Shown here in pieces: positions 1 through 5,460 of a stretch of 7,777 nt of DNA. This stretch comes from JBAYJY01 sp041664945 (GTDB taxonomy: Bacteria; UBP15; UBA6099): NCBI GenBank assembly GCA_041664945.1, contig JBAYJY010000208.1, positions 1 through 7,777 on the forward strand, in the 5' to 3' direction. Under the pieces are notes generated by a model. It ran no database searches and was not told the DNA's origin. It was given only the letters and a program-made list of their open reading frames with translations. The first letter of the stretch is position 1. The number at the start of each line of letters is the position of its first letter. Both the position numbers and the translations under genes were made by a program.

Positions 1-1170
1 GATGTCGACATCAAGGGCAAGCGGGTTATCATGCGCGTGGATTTCAACGTGCCGCTCAACGATAAGGGCGAAGTCGGCGACGACTTCCGCATTCGCGAAG
101 CGATGCCGACGATTAATTATGTTCTGACCAACGGGGCGTCCCTCGTGCTGATGAGCCACCTCGGACGACCGAAGGGCGAGTGGACCGCCGAGTTCAGCAT
201 GAAACCCGTCTGCGAATGCCTGCGCTCGATGCTCGATGCCCCCGTTGATTTCGCGGACGACTGCGTCGGCGACACGGTTAAGGCGATGGCGCGCGGACTC
301 GAACCCGGCGAGGTTCTGCTGCTCGAAAATCTGCGCTTCCACAAGGAAGAGGAGAAAGGCGATCCGGAATTTGCCAAACAGCTCGCAGCGCTCGGCGACG
401 TCTATGTCAACGACGCTTTCGGCACCGCGCACCGGCCGCACGCTTCGGTGTTCGGCATCACGCAGTACGTCCAGCCGGCTGTCGCAGGCATGTTGTTTAA
501 AAAGGAAATTGAGTACTTCGATAAAGCGCTCGAAAATCCGGAGAAGCCGTTCCTCGCCCTCCTCGGCGGCGCGAAAGTGTCCGATAAGATTCTCGTGATC
601 GAGAACCTCATCAGCCGCGTCGACGCAATCCTGATCGGCGGCGGCATGGCATTCACTTTCTTCAAAGCTATGGGACTCGAAATCGGCGGCTCGAAATGCG
701 AAGCCGACCGGGTTGACGAAGCGAAACGGCTGCTCGCGCTCGCGAAGGAAAAAGGCTGCGAGATTCTGCTGCCGCTTGATATCGTTATCGCAGACGCCTT
801 CAAGGAAGACGCGAATATTCAGACTGTGGCCGCGGACGCGATTCCGCAGGGCTGGATGGGTCTCGATATCGGGCCGAAGACGATTGAACTTTTCTCCGAA
901 CGGATAAAGGCCTGCAAGCTGCTCGTGTGGAACGGGCCGATGGGCGTGTTCGAAATGAAACCGTTCGCGGATGGCACGAAAAAGGTGGCCGAGGCGGCCG
1001 CGTTCTCAGACTGCATATCGATTGTCGGCGGCGGCGACTCAGCCAGCGCGGTTCGAAAGATGGGCCTCGCGGACCGGTTCTCGCACGTTTCCACCGGCGG
1101 CGGCGCCTCTCTCGAAATACTCGAAGGCAAAAAGCTGCCAGGCGTCGAAGCGCTCACAAACAGGCCGTAA
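1..1170 (+). CDS. pgk: Phosphoglycerate kinase, 5'-truncated by the window edge
   Basis: Cytosolic glycolytic enzyme that transfers phosphate from 1,3-bisphosphoglycerate to ADP, giving ATP and 3-phosphoglycerate. The frame is open from base 1 (DVDIKGKRVIMRVDFNVPL), so the true start lies upstream. Family length (about 395-400 aa) suggests that only about 8-10 residues are missing from the 389 visible. The internal Met at base 31 is not the start, because conserved residues precede it. Visible signatures, numbered from base 1: RVDFNVP 12-18, SHLGRPKG 52-59 (substrate side), LLLENLRF around 107-113, AFGTAHRPHAS around 139-149, LLGGAKVSDK around 188-196, GGGMAFTF around 213-220, WNGPMGVFE 310-318, the nucleotide-binding glycine loop IVGGGDSAS 341-349, and VSTGGGASLE 363-372. 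Both Rossmann-like lobes are complete. A hairpin follows the TAA stop, then the secreted-protein gene on the same strand. Identification is very secure. Confidence 0.98.
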   Translation, partial: DVDIKGKRVIMRVDFNVPLNDKGEVGDDFRIREAMPTINYVLTNGASLVLMSHLGRPKGEWTAEFSMKPVCECLRSMLDAPVDFADDCVGDTVKAMARGLEPGEVLLLENLRFHKEEEKGDPEFAKQLAALGDVYVNDAFGTAHRPHASVFGITQYVQPAVAGMLFKKEIEYFDKALENPEKPFLALLGGAKVSDKILVIENLISRVDAILIGGGMAFTFFKAMGLEIGGSKCEADRVDEAKRLLALAKEKGCEILLPLDIVIADAFKEDANIQTVAADAIPQGWMGLDIGPKTIELFSERIKACKLLVWNGPMGVFEMKPFADGTKKVAEAAAFSDCISIVGGGDSASAVRKMGLADRFSHVSTGGGASLEILEGKKLPGVEALTNRP

Positions 1171-1174
1171 ACTA

Positions 1175-1210
1175 AAACGGGACTCCGGCGCTTTCGCGCC
1201 TGTCCTGTTT
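1175..1210 (+). terminator. Hairpin after pgk, possible terminator or attenuator
   Basis: Outer arms AAACGGGAC (1175-1183) and GTCCTGTTT (1202-1210) pair over 9 bp with one G-U. After a small internal loop, GGCGC (1187-1191) pairs with GCGCC (1196-1200) around a TTTC tetraloop. It lies 5 nt after the pgk stop. The T-run after it is short (TTTACATT), so termination may be partial, with read-through into the next gene possible. Confidence 0.55.
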
Positions 1211-1238
1211 ACATTCAGCAAGGAAGGGAAGGCATCTC

Positions 1239-2150
1239 ATGCACAGCAAATTTAGAGTTCTTTATCTGACATTCGTTTTATTTCTCGCGACTAACATCGC
1301 GGTAATCTCGGCTCCTGCGAAGCAGGCGAAAAAACCTGCTCCGGCAAAGGCTGCCGCGCCTGCGAAAGCTCCGGCGGACGCCGACGCCCGCGCGCTTCTT
1401 TCCAAACTCGTCGCCAACGTGAAAAGTCTCGACAGCTACAAGTTCAAAGCTTATCTCGAAGGCTACGACACGTTTTCAAAGGACCGACAGAAGGATATCG
1501 CCGGCGGCTATAAGAATTTAGCCGAGAAAACTGGCACGGATGTCAAAATTGCTGAAAAACCACAGATGAAGCGCGGACTTTATGAAGCTAAATTCATGAA
1601 GCCTTATCTAACGCAGATGAAGATCATTAAATCCGATTTCGTTCCGAAAATTCTTTTGGGAACTATCATCACCTACCGCTCGGACAAAGACCCGGATGTC
1701 TGGTGGGCGAAGCCGAAGATTTCGCCTGTGGCGATCAAACGAAGCATCGTTAAAGACGACTCCGCAGGCGCCACCACTATGAACTGGAACAAGATCATGA
1801 TTCAGATGATCTATTACGGAAGCAACGCCGACCTCTCTCTCCAGCCGGAAGTGGATTTCGACGGCCATAAATGCTACGTTCTCCGCTTTTCCTTCGACTG
1901 GACTAAACGGCCCGTGTGGAACCACAAACAGCCGCCCATCAAGGATTTCGGGATGCCCGTTCAGATCAACGATATTATATGGGGCGAAATGATTAAGATC
2001 GAAAAGCAAAAGTTCTCTTCCATCGACTATTTCATAGATAAGGAACGGATGGTTCCGCTCAAGATCGAGGAAAGTATCGACGGCGAGTTCTTCTGGCGCA
2101 CGATGTTCAAAGATGTCGAAATCGGCGGCCTCAAGGAATCGGATTTTTAA
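1239..2150 (+). CDS. Secreted LolA-like / DUF1571-like protein
   Basis: 303-residue protein. Residues 1-25 form a signal peptide: short basic start, hydrophobic core VLYLTFVLFLATNIAVI, likely cut after VISA. A Lys/Ala/Pro-rich linker (about 26-47) follows, then a mature domain from about 50. That domain starts with a helix (ALLSKLVANVKSLDSYKFKA) and continues as alternating strands with many aromatic and basic residues (KPYLTQMKII, PDVWWAKPK, GHKCYVLRFSFDW, SSIDYFIDKERMVPLKIE, FFWRTMFKDVEIGG). Helix-plus-beta-sheet with 'D....L..Y' and a late 'D......P..IE' strand pair fits LolA/LolB-type lipoprotein carriers and DUF1571. This is an inference from pattern, not a firm match. There is no lipobox Cys, so it should be a soluble periplasmic protein. 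The start is set by a purine-rich Shine-Dalgarno stretch (AGGAAGGGAAGG, 1221-1232) 6 nt before the ATG. It may be partly co-transcribed with pgk; no functional link is apparent. A strong hairpin begins 11 nt after the stop. Confidence 0.7.
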   Translation: MHSKFRVLYLTFVLFLATNIAVISAPAKQAKKPAPAKAAAPAKAPADADARALLSKLVANVKSLDSYKFKAYLEGYDTFSKDRQKDIAGGYKNLAEKTGTDVKIAEKPQMKRGLYEAKFMKPYLTQMKIIKSDFVPKILLGTIITYRSDKDPDVWWAKPKISPVAIKRSIVKDDSAGATTMNWNKIMIQMIYYGSNADLSLQPEVDFDGHKCYVLRFSFDWTKRPVWNHKQPPIKDFGMPVQINDIIWGEMIKIEKQKFSSIDYFIDKERMVPLKIEESIDGEFFWRTMFKDVEIGGLKESDF

Positions 2151-2161
2151 GAAAAGATATT

Positions 2162-2197
2162 TTGAGGGGAAACCTTTTGATAAAGGTTTCCCCTCAA
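2162..2197 (+). terminator. Strong terminator-type hairpin after the secreted-protein gene
   Basis: A perfect 16-bp stem, TTGAGGGGAAACCTTT (2162-2177) against its exact complement at 2182-2197, closes a TGAT loop. It starts 11 nt after the stop codon. A pyrimidine-rich tail and CCAAAACTTTTT follow (to about 2218). The hairpin downstream of the convergent gene has the same plan. Confidence 0.75.
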
Positions 2198-2337
2198 TCT
2201 CCCCTTCCAAAACTTTTTAACGCTCCGCGCGACTTCGCTCGCTCCGCTGCCGGCCAGCCGGCTTCCTATTCGGGCCTCAGTAATCTATCTATGTCTCATA
2301 TCTCAATTCGAACCCTTACTAAAGCTTTTTGGAAAGT
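2198..2337. other. Tail-to-tail intergenic spacer, no gene seen
   Basis: Between the two convergent hairpins there is no plausible coding sequence. It holds the pyrimidine-rich tail of the first hairpin, a GC-rich patch with GCCGGC twice in a row two bases apart (2249-2262), and the AAGCTTTTTGG tail (around 2321-2332) that belongs to the second hairpin on the minus strand. Confidence 0.6.
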
Positions 2338-2369
2338 ATGAAAACCTTTTTCTCGAAAAAGGTTTTCAT
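2338..2369 (-). terminator. Hairpin overlapping the PNP stop codon
   Basis: A perfect 14-bp stem, ATGAAAACCTTTTT (2338-2351) against its complement (2356-2369), with a 4-nt loop. The PNP stop codon (complement of 2366-2368) lies inside the stem. On the minus strand it is followed by CATACTTTCCAAAAAGCTTT. It lacks a long T-tract directly after the stem, so it could protect the 3' end as well as terminate. Confidence 0.6.
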
Positions 2370-3211
2370 TCATTTAAAAACATTTCCAGCGCATCAGCGA
2401 AGGAGCTTGCGGAGCGGGAAGCGTTTTCGAGAACGGAATCGTGATCCGGTCCGTAGTCGCCGTGTTCGCCGCCTATGACATTCGAGATGCAGGACACGCC
2501 GAGAACGCTCATTCCGAGACGGCGCGCTTCGATAGCTTCGTGGACGGTTGACATGCCGACTGCGTCCGCGCCGAGCGTGCGCAGCCAGCGCGTTTCCGCC
2601 TCAGTTTCATAACAGGGACCGCTGAGTCCGGCGTAAACGCCGCGCAGACAGCGTACCTGTTTTTGTACGCACGCGCCTGCGAATCCGGCTGATAATTCCC
2701 GGTCGAAAACAGGCTCGTGAAGCGGCGCAGGTTTGCTGTTAAGCGACTCGTCGGCCGGAAACGATTTGAACGCTGACGGCATTAAATTAATCTGGTCCTC
2801 GATCAGCATCAGATCGCCCGCGCGCATCCTTGCGTCGAGTCCGCCGGCGGCGTTAGTTAGAATGATATTTTTGACGCCGATCTCTGCGGCAATCCGCACA
2901 GGCATAAGCGCGGAATCGAATGAGCCGGTTTCGTACGGATGCGGACGTCCGCTGAACGCGGCCACCGGAACGCCGCCGAGCAGTCCGACGATAAGCCGCC
3001 CCTCGTGCCCTTTCACCTCCGGCGCCGGCAGGCCGCGAAACATCTCATACGGAAAAGCGGCCCAGCGCTCCAGCCGGTCCGCCACGCAGGAGAACCCCGA
3101 CCCGAGAATCACCGCCCACAGCGGCCTGTGCGCCGTGCACTCCAGCACGAAATCCGCGTTCCTCGCCGCATCGGTGGAAAAATCGTCCGTTTTGTTTTTC
3201 GCGCGTTTCAT
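2366..3211 (-). CDS. Purine nucleoside phosphorylase, trimeric (PNP/MTAP) family
   Basis: 281-residue cytosolic enzyme that splits purine (deoxy)ribonucleosides with phosphate into the free base and (deoxy)ribose-1-phosphate, for purine salvage. Family signatures in order: phosphate-binding loop ILGSGF 35-40; GRPHPYE 88-94 (phosphate/ribose site, the family's GRxHxYE); ILTNAAGG 117-124; GVYAGLSGPCYETEAE 191-206 with Glu202 in the purine site; GADAVGMSTVHEA 214-226 (the ribose-contacting GMST); SCISN 240-244, where Asn244 occupies the position that selects 6-oxopurines in trimeric PNPs. Length matches the family (270-290). The N-terminus is preceded by an AAGACAGG-like weak ribosome site 5-6 nt upstream of the ATG. 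Asn at the specificity position suggests inosine/guanosine preference over adenosine (inference from family). The gene stands alone, convergent with the secreted-protein gene. The symbol (punA/deoD/xapA naming) is left blank because usage differs between lineages. Confidence 0.95.
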   Translation of the reverse strand: MKRAKNKTDDFSTDAARNADFVLECTAHRPLWAVILGSGFSCVADRLERWAAFPYEMFRGLPAPEVKGHEGRLIVGLLGGVPVAAFSGRPHPYETGSFDSALMPVRIAAEIGVKNIILTNAAGGLDARMRAGDLMLIEDQINLMPSAFKSFPADESLNSKPAPLHEPVFDRELSAGFAGACVQKQVRCLRGVYAGLSGPCYETEAETRWLRTLGADAVGMSTVHEAIEARRLGMSVLGVSCISNVIGGEHGDYGPDHDSVLENASRSASSFADALEMFLNE

Positions 3212-3282
3212 AAAAACCTGTCTTCTCTCAATTCAAATGATTTTATACGATTTACAGTAAAAATCATAATTCAATTTTGTGG

Positions 3283-3294
3283 TATAATATTATA
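3283..3294. promoter_or_regulatory. Palindromic -10-like element upstream of PNP
   Basis: TATAATATTATA is a perfect 12-bp palindrome, so each strand reads a consensus TATAAT. On the minus strand transcription would begin about 70 nt before the PNP start. No good TTGACA-like hexamer lies 16-18 bp upstream on either strand, so promoter activity is a weak inference. Confidence 0.3.
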
Positions 3295-3314
3295 GATTAA
3301 ATATTTCGTATTTT

Positions 3315-3342
3315 AGATACTTCGCTTTGCTCAGCATGACAG
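3315..3342 (-). repeat. Diverged copy of the TGTCATTCC interspersed repeat
   Basis: On the plus strand this reads as the reverse orientation of the repeat, ending in ATGACA. About 20 of 26 positions match the copy at 4184-4210 by eye, including the TCGCT..GCTC core. It is the oldest-looking copy in the window. Confidence 0.6.
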
Positions 3343-3455
3343 ATTGGGTTTATTCGTTGGTAATCTTAAAATTGAATAATTCAACGAGTTACTAACGCTG
3401 TCATAAGTAATTAGACAATGGATTCCCGCTTTCGAGGCTGTTGAAAAGCGAAGAT

Positions 3456-3493
3456 TTGTCATTCCGAGGAACGAAGTGACGAGGAATCTTCAA
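3456..3493 (+). repeat. TGTCATTCC interspersed repeat, long-core variant
   Basis: Plus-orientation copy. It shares the TTGTCATTCCGAG start and GAGGAATCT end with the other copies but has a longer centre (GAACGAAGTGAC) in place of CGCAGC. It forms the left arm of the nested hairpin. Confidence 0.75.
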
Positions 3494-3510
3494 TGAAAAT
3501 GCTTTTATTT

Positions 3511-3540
3511 GAGATTCCTCGCTACGCTCGGAATGACAAG
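3511..3540 (-). repeat. TGTCATTCC interspersed repeat, short-core copy in reverse
   Basis: Reverse-orientation copy that differs by one base in the core (CTACG for CTGCG) from the copy at 4184-4210. It pairs with the copy at 3456-3493 to make the nested inverted repeat. Confidence 0.75.
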
Positions 3541-3548
3541 CAGGGTGA

Positions 3549-3585
3549 GCGAGAGAAGGAATGACAAGCGAGAGAAGGAATGACA
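3549..3585. repeat. Tandem duplication of a 19-nt unit ending in GGAATGACA
   Basis: GCGAGAGAAGGAATGACA occurs at 3549-3566 and again, identical, at 3568-3585, a 19-nt period. It lies just outside the TGTCATTCC end of the copy at 3511-3540 and repeats that end (GGAATGACA). Confidence 0.7.
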
Positions 3586-3714
3586 GATTGATTGTATCTG
3601 CCTTTTTCAACAGCCGCTTTTGCAGGAATGACGGTAGTGGGGTAGAATAACGATGGTGTGTTTATGTCCATATACTTACGATCGCCTCAGTTTGTATTCG
3701 AGATGCCTTTTTCG

Positions 3715-3749
3715 TTCTTGCGCCTTGTTCTTGCGCCTTGTTCTTGCGG
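3715..3749. repeat. 13-nt tandem repeat
   Basis: TTCTTGCGCCTTG occurs at 3715-3727 and 3728-3740, followed by a partial third unit (TTCTTGCGG, 3741-3749). It is non-coding and directly precedes the repeat block upstream of the GIY-YIG gene. Confidence 0.8.
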
Positions 3750-3754
3750 CTCTC

Positions 3755-3827
3755 TGTCATTCCGTTTTTTCCTTGTCATTCCCCCTCCCCTTTGTCATTC
3801 CGAGCGCAGCGAGGAATCTCAAATAAA
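3755..3827 (+). repeat. TGTCATTCC repeat block, left side of the GIY-YIG gene
   Basis: TGTCATTCC stands at 3755, 3774 and 3793, an exact 19-nt period. The last leads into the complete repeat (3791-3827, core CGAGCGCAGCGAGG, end AATCTCAAATAAA). Bases 3774-3823 are identical over 50 bp to 4474-4523, and 3791-3827 is the exact reverse complement of 4176-4212. ATTCC and GGAAT flank the core as a 5-bp inverted repeat. Confidence 0.9.
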
Positions 3828-3856
3828 AACTACAAAATAAATCTGAGTTTTTAATC

Positions 3857-4138
3857 ATGCGGCAATACTACGTTTACATTATGGCAAACGAAACCCGGAC
3901 TCTTTATACCGGCGTCACTAATAACATATATCGCAGAGTGCGCGAACATAAGAATAAACTTTTTTCCGGATTTACAGCGAAATACAACGTAAACCGGTTA
4001 GTCTATGTCGATACAACGCAGTACATAAATGCAGCGATTACACGAGAGAAGCAAATCAAGGGATGGAGCCGCGAGAAGAAAATCGCCTTAATAGAATCTG
4101 TGAATCCTGATTGGAATGATTTAAGTGAAGATTGGTAA
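3857..4138 (+). CDS. Small GIY-YIG nuclease-family protein
   Basis: 93-residue single-domain protein of the GIY-YIG endonuclease fold. The two motif halves are seen as YYVYIM (residues 4-9, Tyr7) and LYTG (16-19, Tyr17 with Thr for Ile). The catalytic-Arg region IYRRVREHK (24-32, Arg26/Arg27) follows, then the metal-binding Glu in REKQIKGW (Glu64) and Asn83 in VNPDW. The spacing Tyr7-Tyr17-Arg27-Glu64 agrees with an active nuclease. Length and the 'FTAKYNVNRLVY ... AITREKQIKGW...KIALIE..NP.W.DL' pattern are those of the small stand-alone COG2827/YhbQ-like group, whose biological role is mostly unknown. The ATG is the only canonical start after an in-frame TAA inside the upstream repeat. No Shine-Dalgarno sequence is visible, so expression may be weak. 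The gene is bracketed by inverted 37-bp repeats, which suggests a link to their spread (inference). Base composition is lower in GC than the flanking core genes. Confidence 0.9.
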   Translation: MRQYYVYIMANETRTLYTGVTNNIYRRVREHKNKLFSGFTAKYNVNRLVYVDTTQYINAAITREKQIKGWSREKKIALIESVNPDWNDLSEDW

Positions 4139-4175
4139 GGAAAGTTGGATTCCAAAAACAAACAGATGATTGATG

Positions 4176-4226
4176 TTTATTTGAGATTCCTCGCTGCGCT
4201 CGGAATGACAAATTTGGGGAATGACA
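4176..4226 (-). repeat. TGTCATTCC repeat block, right side of the GIY-YIG gene
   Basis: Bases 4176-4212 are the exact reverse complement of 3791-3827 (37 bp). A second GGAATGACA unit follows at 4218-4226, 16 nt beyond the one at 4202-4210. It starts 37 nt after the GIY-YIG stop codon. Confidence 0.9.
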
Positions 4227-4420
4227 AATAATGTGTGAAGTGCAGATAAAAGGAAGCGCCGATAAAAAGGAAGTTAAAGAATTAGAACAGGTAACAGGCT
4301 GAAAAGTTTTTTGAATGAGTTATATGCAAAGAAATAAATCGGTAATCAACAAATATCGTAATTGATCCGGAGAATACTTGTCTCGCCTTTTTTCGTCTGA
4401 TTTTCCTTCTCTCTCGCATT
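4227..4420. other. AT-rich spacer with one very short open frame
   Basis: The only start-to-stop frame of note on the plus strand is 4231-4302 (23 codons, MCEVQIKGSADKKEVKELEQVTG). It has no ribosome site of note and begins at the edge of the repeat. It could be a remnant of a lost gene, but nothing identifies it. The rest shows no gene, tRNA or clear promoter. Confidence 0.4.
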
Positions 4421-4523
4421 TGTATTCCGCTCTTCCATTTCATTCCATTCTTCCATGTCATTCTAATATTCCATGTCATTCCCCCTCCCCTTTGTCATTC
4501 CGAGCGCAGCGAGGAATCTCAAA
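4421..4523 (+). repeat. Phased TGTCATTCC array ending in a full repeat copy
   Basis: Units of TGTCATTCC or close variants start at 4421, 4438, 4456, 4474 and 4493, spaced 17-19 nt. The last runs into the complete repeat (4491-4523). Bases 4474-4523 equal 3774-3823 over 50 bp, exactly 700 bp apart. The repeat ends at 4523, the base next to the stop codon of the convergent membrane-protein gene. Confidence 0.85.
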
Positions 4524-5420
4524 CTAAACAAAGAACAACGAAATAACATCCACGCAAAAAGCCAATGACAGTATGGGTATAATCAGCAAGTGAATAAAGA
4601 ACTTCGGCTTAATGTTCCCGGCATCATCAAAATGGGCAACTCTTCTATTAATGTCCAGAAGTTCGAAATCGGTTAATTTATTCGGATCATAAATAATTCG
4701 AGTTTTAACTTCATCGCCTTCCTTTAAGGGCTTCTTGAAACGCACGATACCCTCAAAAACACTTCCAATAACTGATTCAATTTTATATCTTGAAAGAGTG
4801 CTGTGATTATTAAAAGGATTGGGTGACAAGTTCTCCGGAATGACAATACCATAAACCATTTCTCCGATGGAAAACAGTTTAAGTCTTTTCATATCCTTTC
4901 TGAACACAAAACCGATCCGAAGAAAAATAATAAAAATAATAAATGCACACATAAGATGCGGATAACAATTTGAACCTGTGAGGCTAAATCTTTCAATAAA
5001 AGCATCATATGAGAAAGATTCTTTCGGGTTACTACGCACATATATTATCCTAATGGCATCTCCCTTTTTTATTTTATGTTTATTGTCACCGTAATACCCA
5101 TTGTAATATTTTCCATCTTCTGCCTTATATTCATAACTGCCACCGTATACATGGTCGGTAATTAAGCGATCGCTTTTCGGCATTTTATATTTAATTGTTT
5201 CCCATCCTGCATCTTTTACTATTCCATATACAATGCTTTTATTCCTTAAATACTGTAATCCGGTAGGATCGCCAGCAAATGCCGTAATCAAATAGGCAAA
5301 GACATAAACAACAACGAGAAGCCAGTATACCTGCCGCTCTATTCCACCTAAACACATATGTATTTTTACGCTAAACGGAACCTTTCTCGGCGATTGCGTC
5401 AGAAGCCTTTCGTTTGCCAT
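4524..5420 (-). CDS. Membrane protein with two DUF3592-like domains
   Basis: 298 residues with three predicted membrane helices: about 31-49 (VYWLLVVVYVFAYLITAFA), 154-173 (PHLMCAFIIFIIFLRIGFVF) and 275-297 (FFIHLLIIPILSLAFCVDV). The two soluble segments resemble each other: VYGIV at 64-68 and 189-193, and KKGDAIRIIYVRSNP (118-132) against KEGDEVKTRIIYDPN (233-247). Each is a small beta domain ending in 'GD.(v/i)...Y.P.np', as in DUF3592. The protein therefore seems to be an internal duplication of a helix plus DUF3592-like unit; its function is unknown. The ATG follows an AAAGGA ribosome site with about 10 nt spacing. The gene is markedly AT-richer than the pgk, PNP and thiolase genes, which suggests transfer or relaxed selection. 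Its TAG stop touches the end of an interspersed repeat (to 4523), and no separate terminator is seen downstream. It has no operon partner. Confidence 0.75.
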   Translation of the reverse strand: MANERLLTQSPRKVPFSVKIHMCLGGIERQVYWLLVVVYVFAYLITAFAGDPTGLQYLRNKSIVYGIVKDAGWETIKYKMPKSDRLITDHVYGGSYEYKAEDGKYYNGYYGDNKHKIKKGDAIRIIYVRSNPKESFSYDAFIERFSLTGSNCYPHLMCAFIIFIIFLRIGFVFRKDMKRLKLFSIGEMVYGIVIPENLSPNPFNNHSTLSRYKIESVIGSVFEGIVRFKKPLKEGDEVKTRIIYDPNKLTDFELLDINRRVAHFDDAGNIKPKFFIHLLIIPILSLAFCVDVISLFFV

Positions 5421-5460
5421 GCAGATATATCCTTTCGGACAAATGATATTGCGTTATTGT

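Larger units (their letters stand above)
3427..3620. mobile_element. MITE-like nested inverted-repeat element with a possible 6-bp target duplication
   Basis: Terminal inverted repeats GGCTGTTGAAAA (3436-3447) and TTTTCAACAGCC (3604-3615) match perfectly over 12 bp. CGCTTT stands on both outer sides (3427-3432 and 3615-3620), as a target-site duplication would. Beyond these, ATTCCCGC on the left and GGAATGAC on the right look like the two halves of a palindrome split by the insertion. Inside is an inverted pair of the TGTCATTCC repeat with a 13-bp outer arm (3456-3468 with 3527-3539) and a 10-bp inner arm (3480-3489 with 3512-3521), so the transcript could fold into a long nested hairpin. It has no coding capacity. 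The call as a non-autonomous element is an inference from structure. Confidence 0.55.
3755..4226. mobile_element. Candidate GIY-YIG/repeat cassette
   Basis: A small endonuclease gene lies between perfect 37-bp inverted copies of the interspersed repeat (3791-3827 and 4176-4212), with 29 nt on its left and 37 nt on its right. On each side a further TGTCATTCC unit (3755 and 3774; 4218-4226 in reverse) extends outward. This has the shape of a mobile cassette ended by inverted repeats. No target-site duplication could be recognised, so mobility is inferred. Confidence 0.4.

Noticed and set aside
3401..3610. Minus-strand open frame of 69 codons with a CHSERSEES string
   Set aside because: It is a translation of the interspersed repeat and the MITE-like element. 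The same peptide arises in unrelated frames from other copies, with no ribosome site or domain.
3658..3840. Plus-strand open frame of 60 codons ahead of the GIY-YIG gene
   Set aside because: It runs through the 13-nt tandem repeat and the TGTCATTCC block and ends in the same CHSERSEES peptide, so it is repeat-derived.
4231..4302. 23-codon open frame after the right-hand repeat
   Set aside because: Too short, without a good ribosome site or recognisable similarity. It is noted only within the spacer entry.
4282..4479. Minus-strand open frame of 65 codons with periodic MTWNIR/MTWKNG/MKWKSG units
   Set aside because: The six-residue periodicity comes from the 18-nt TGTCATTCC array, and no domain or ribosome site supports a protein.
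3456..4523. CRISPR array
   Set aside because: Repeats occur in both orientations with irregular spacing, and the short-period units have no constant repeat of 24-37 bp alternating with unique spacers. No cas gene is present.
4837..4845. GGAATGACA inside the membrane-protein gene, a possible further repeat copy
   Set aside because: Only 9 bp match, with no core on either side, and it lies within a conserved-looking coding segment (VIPEN). Chance is enough.
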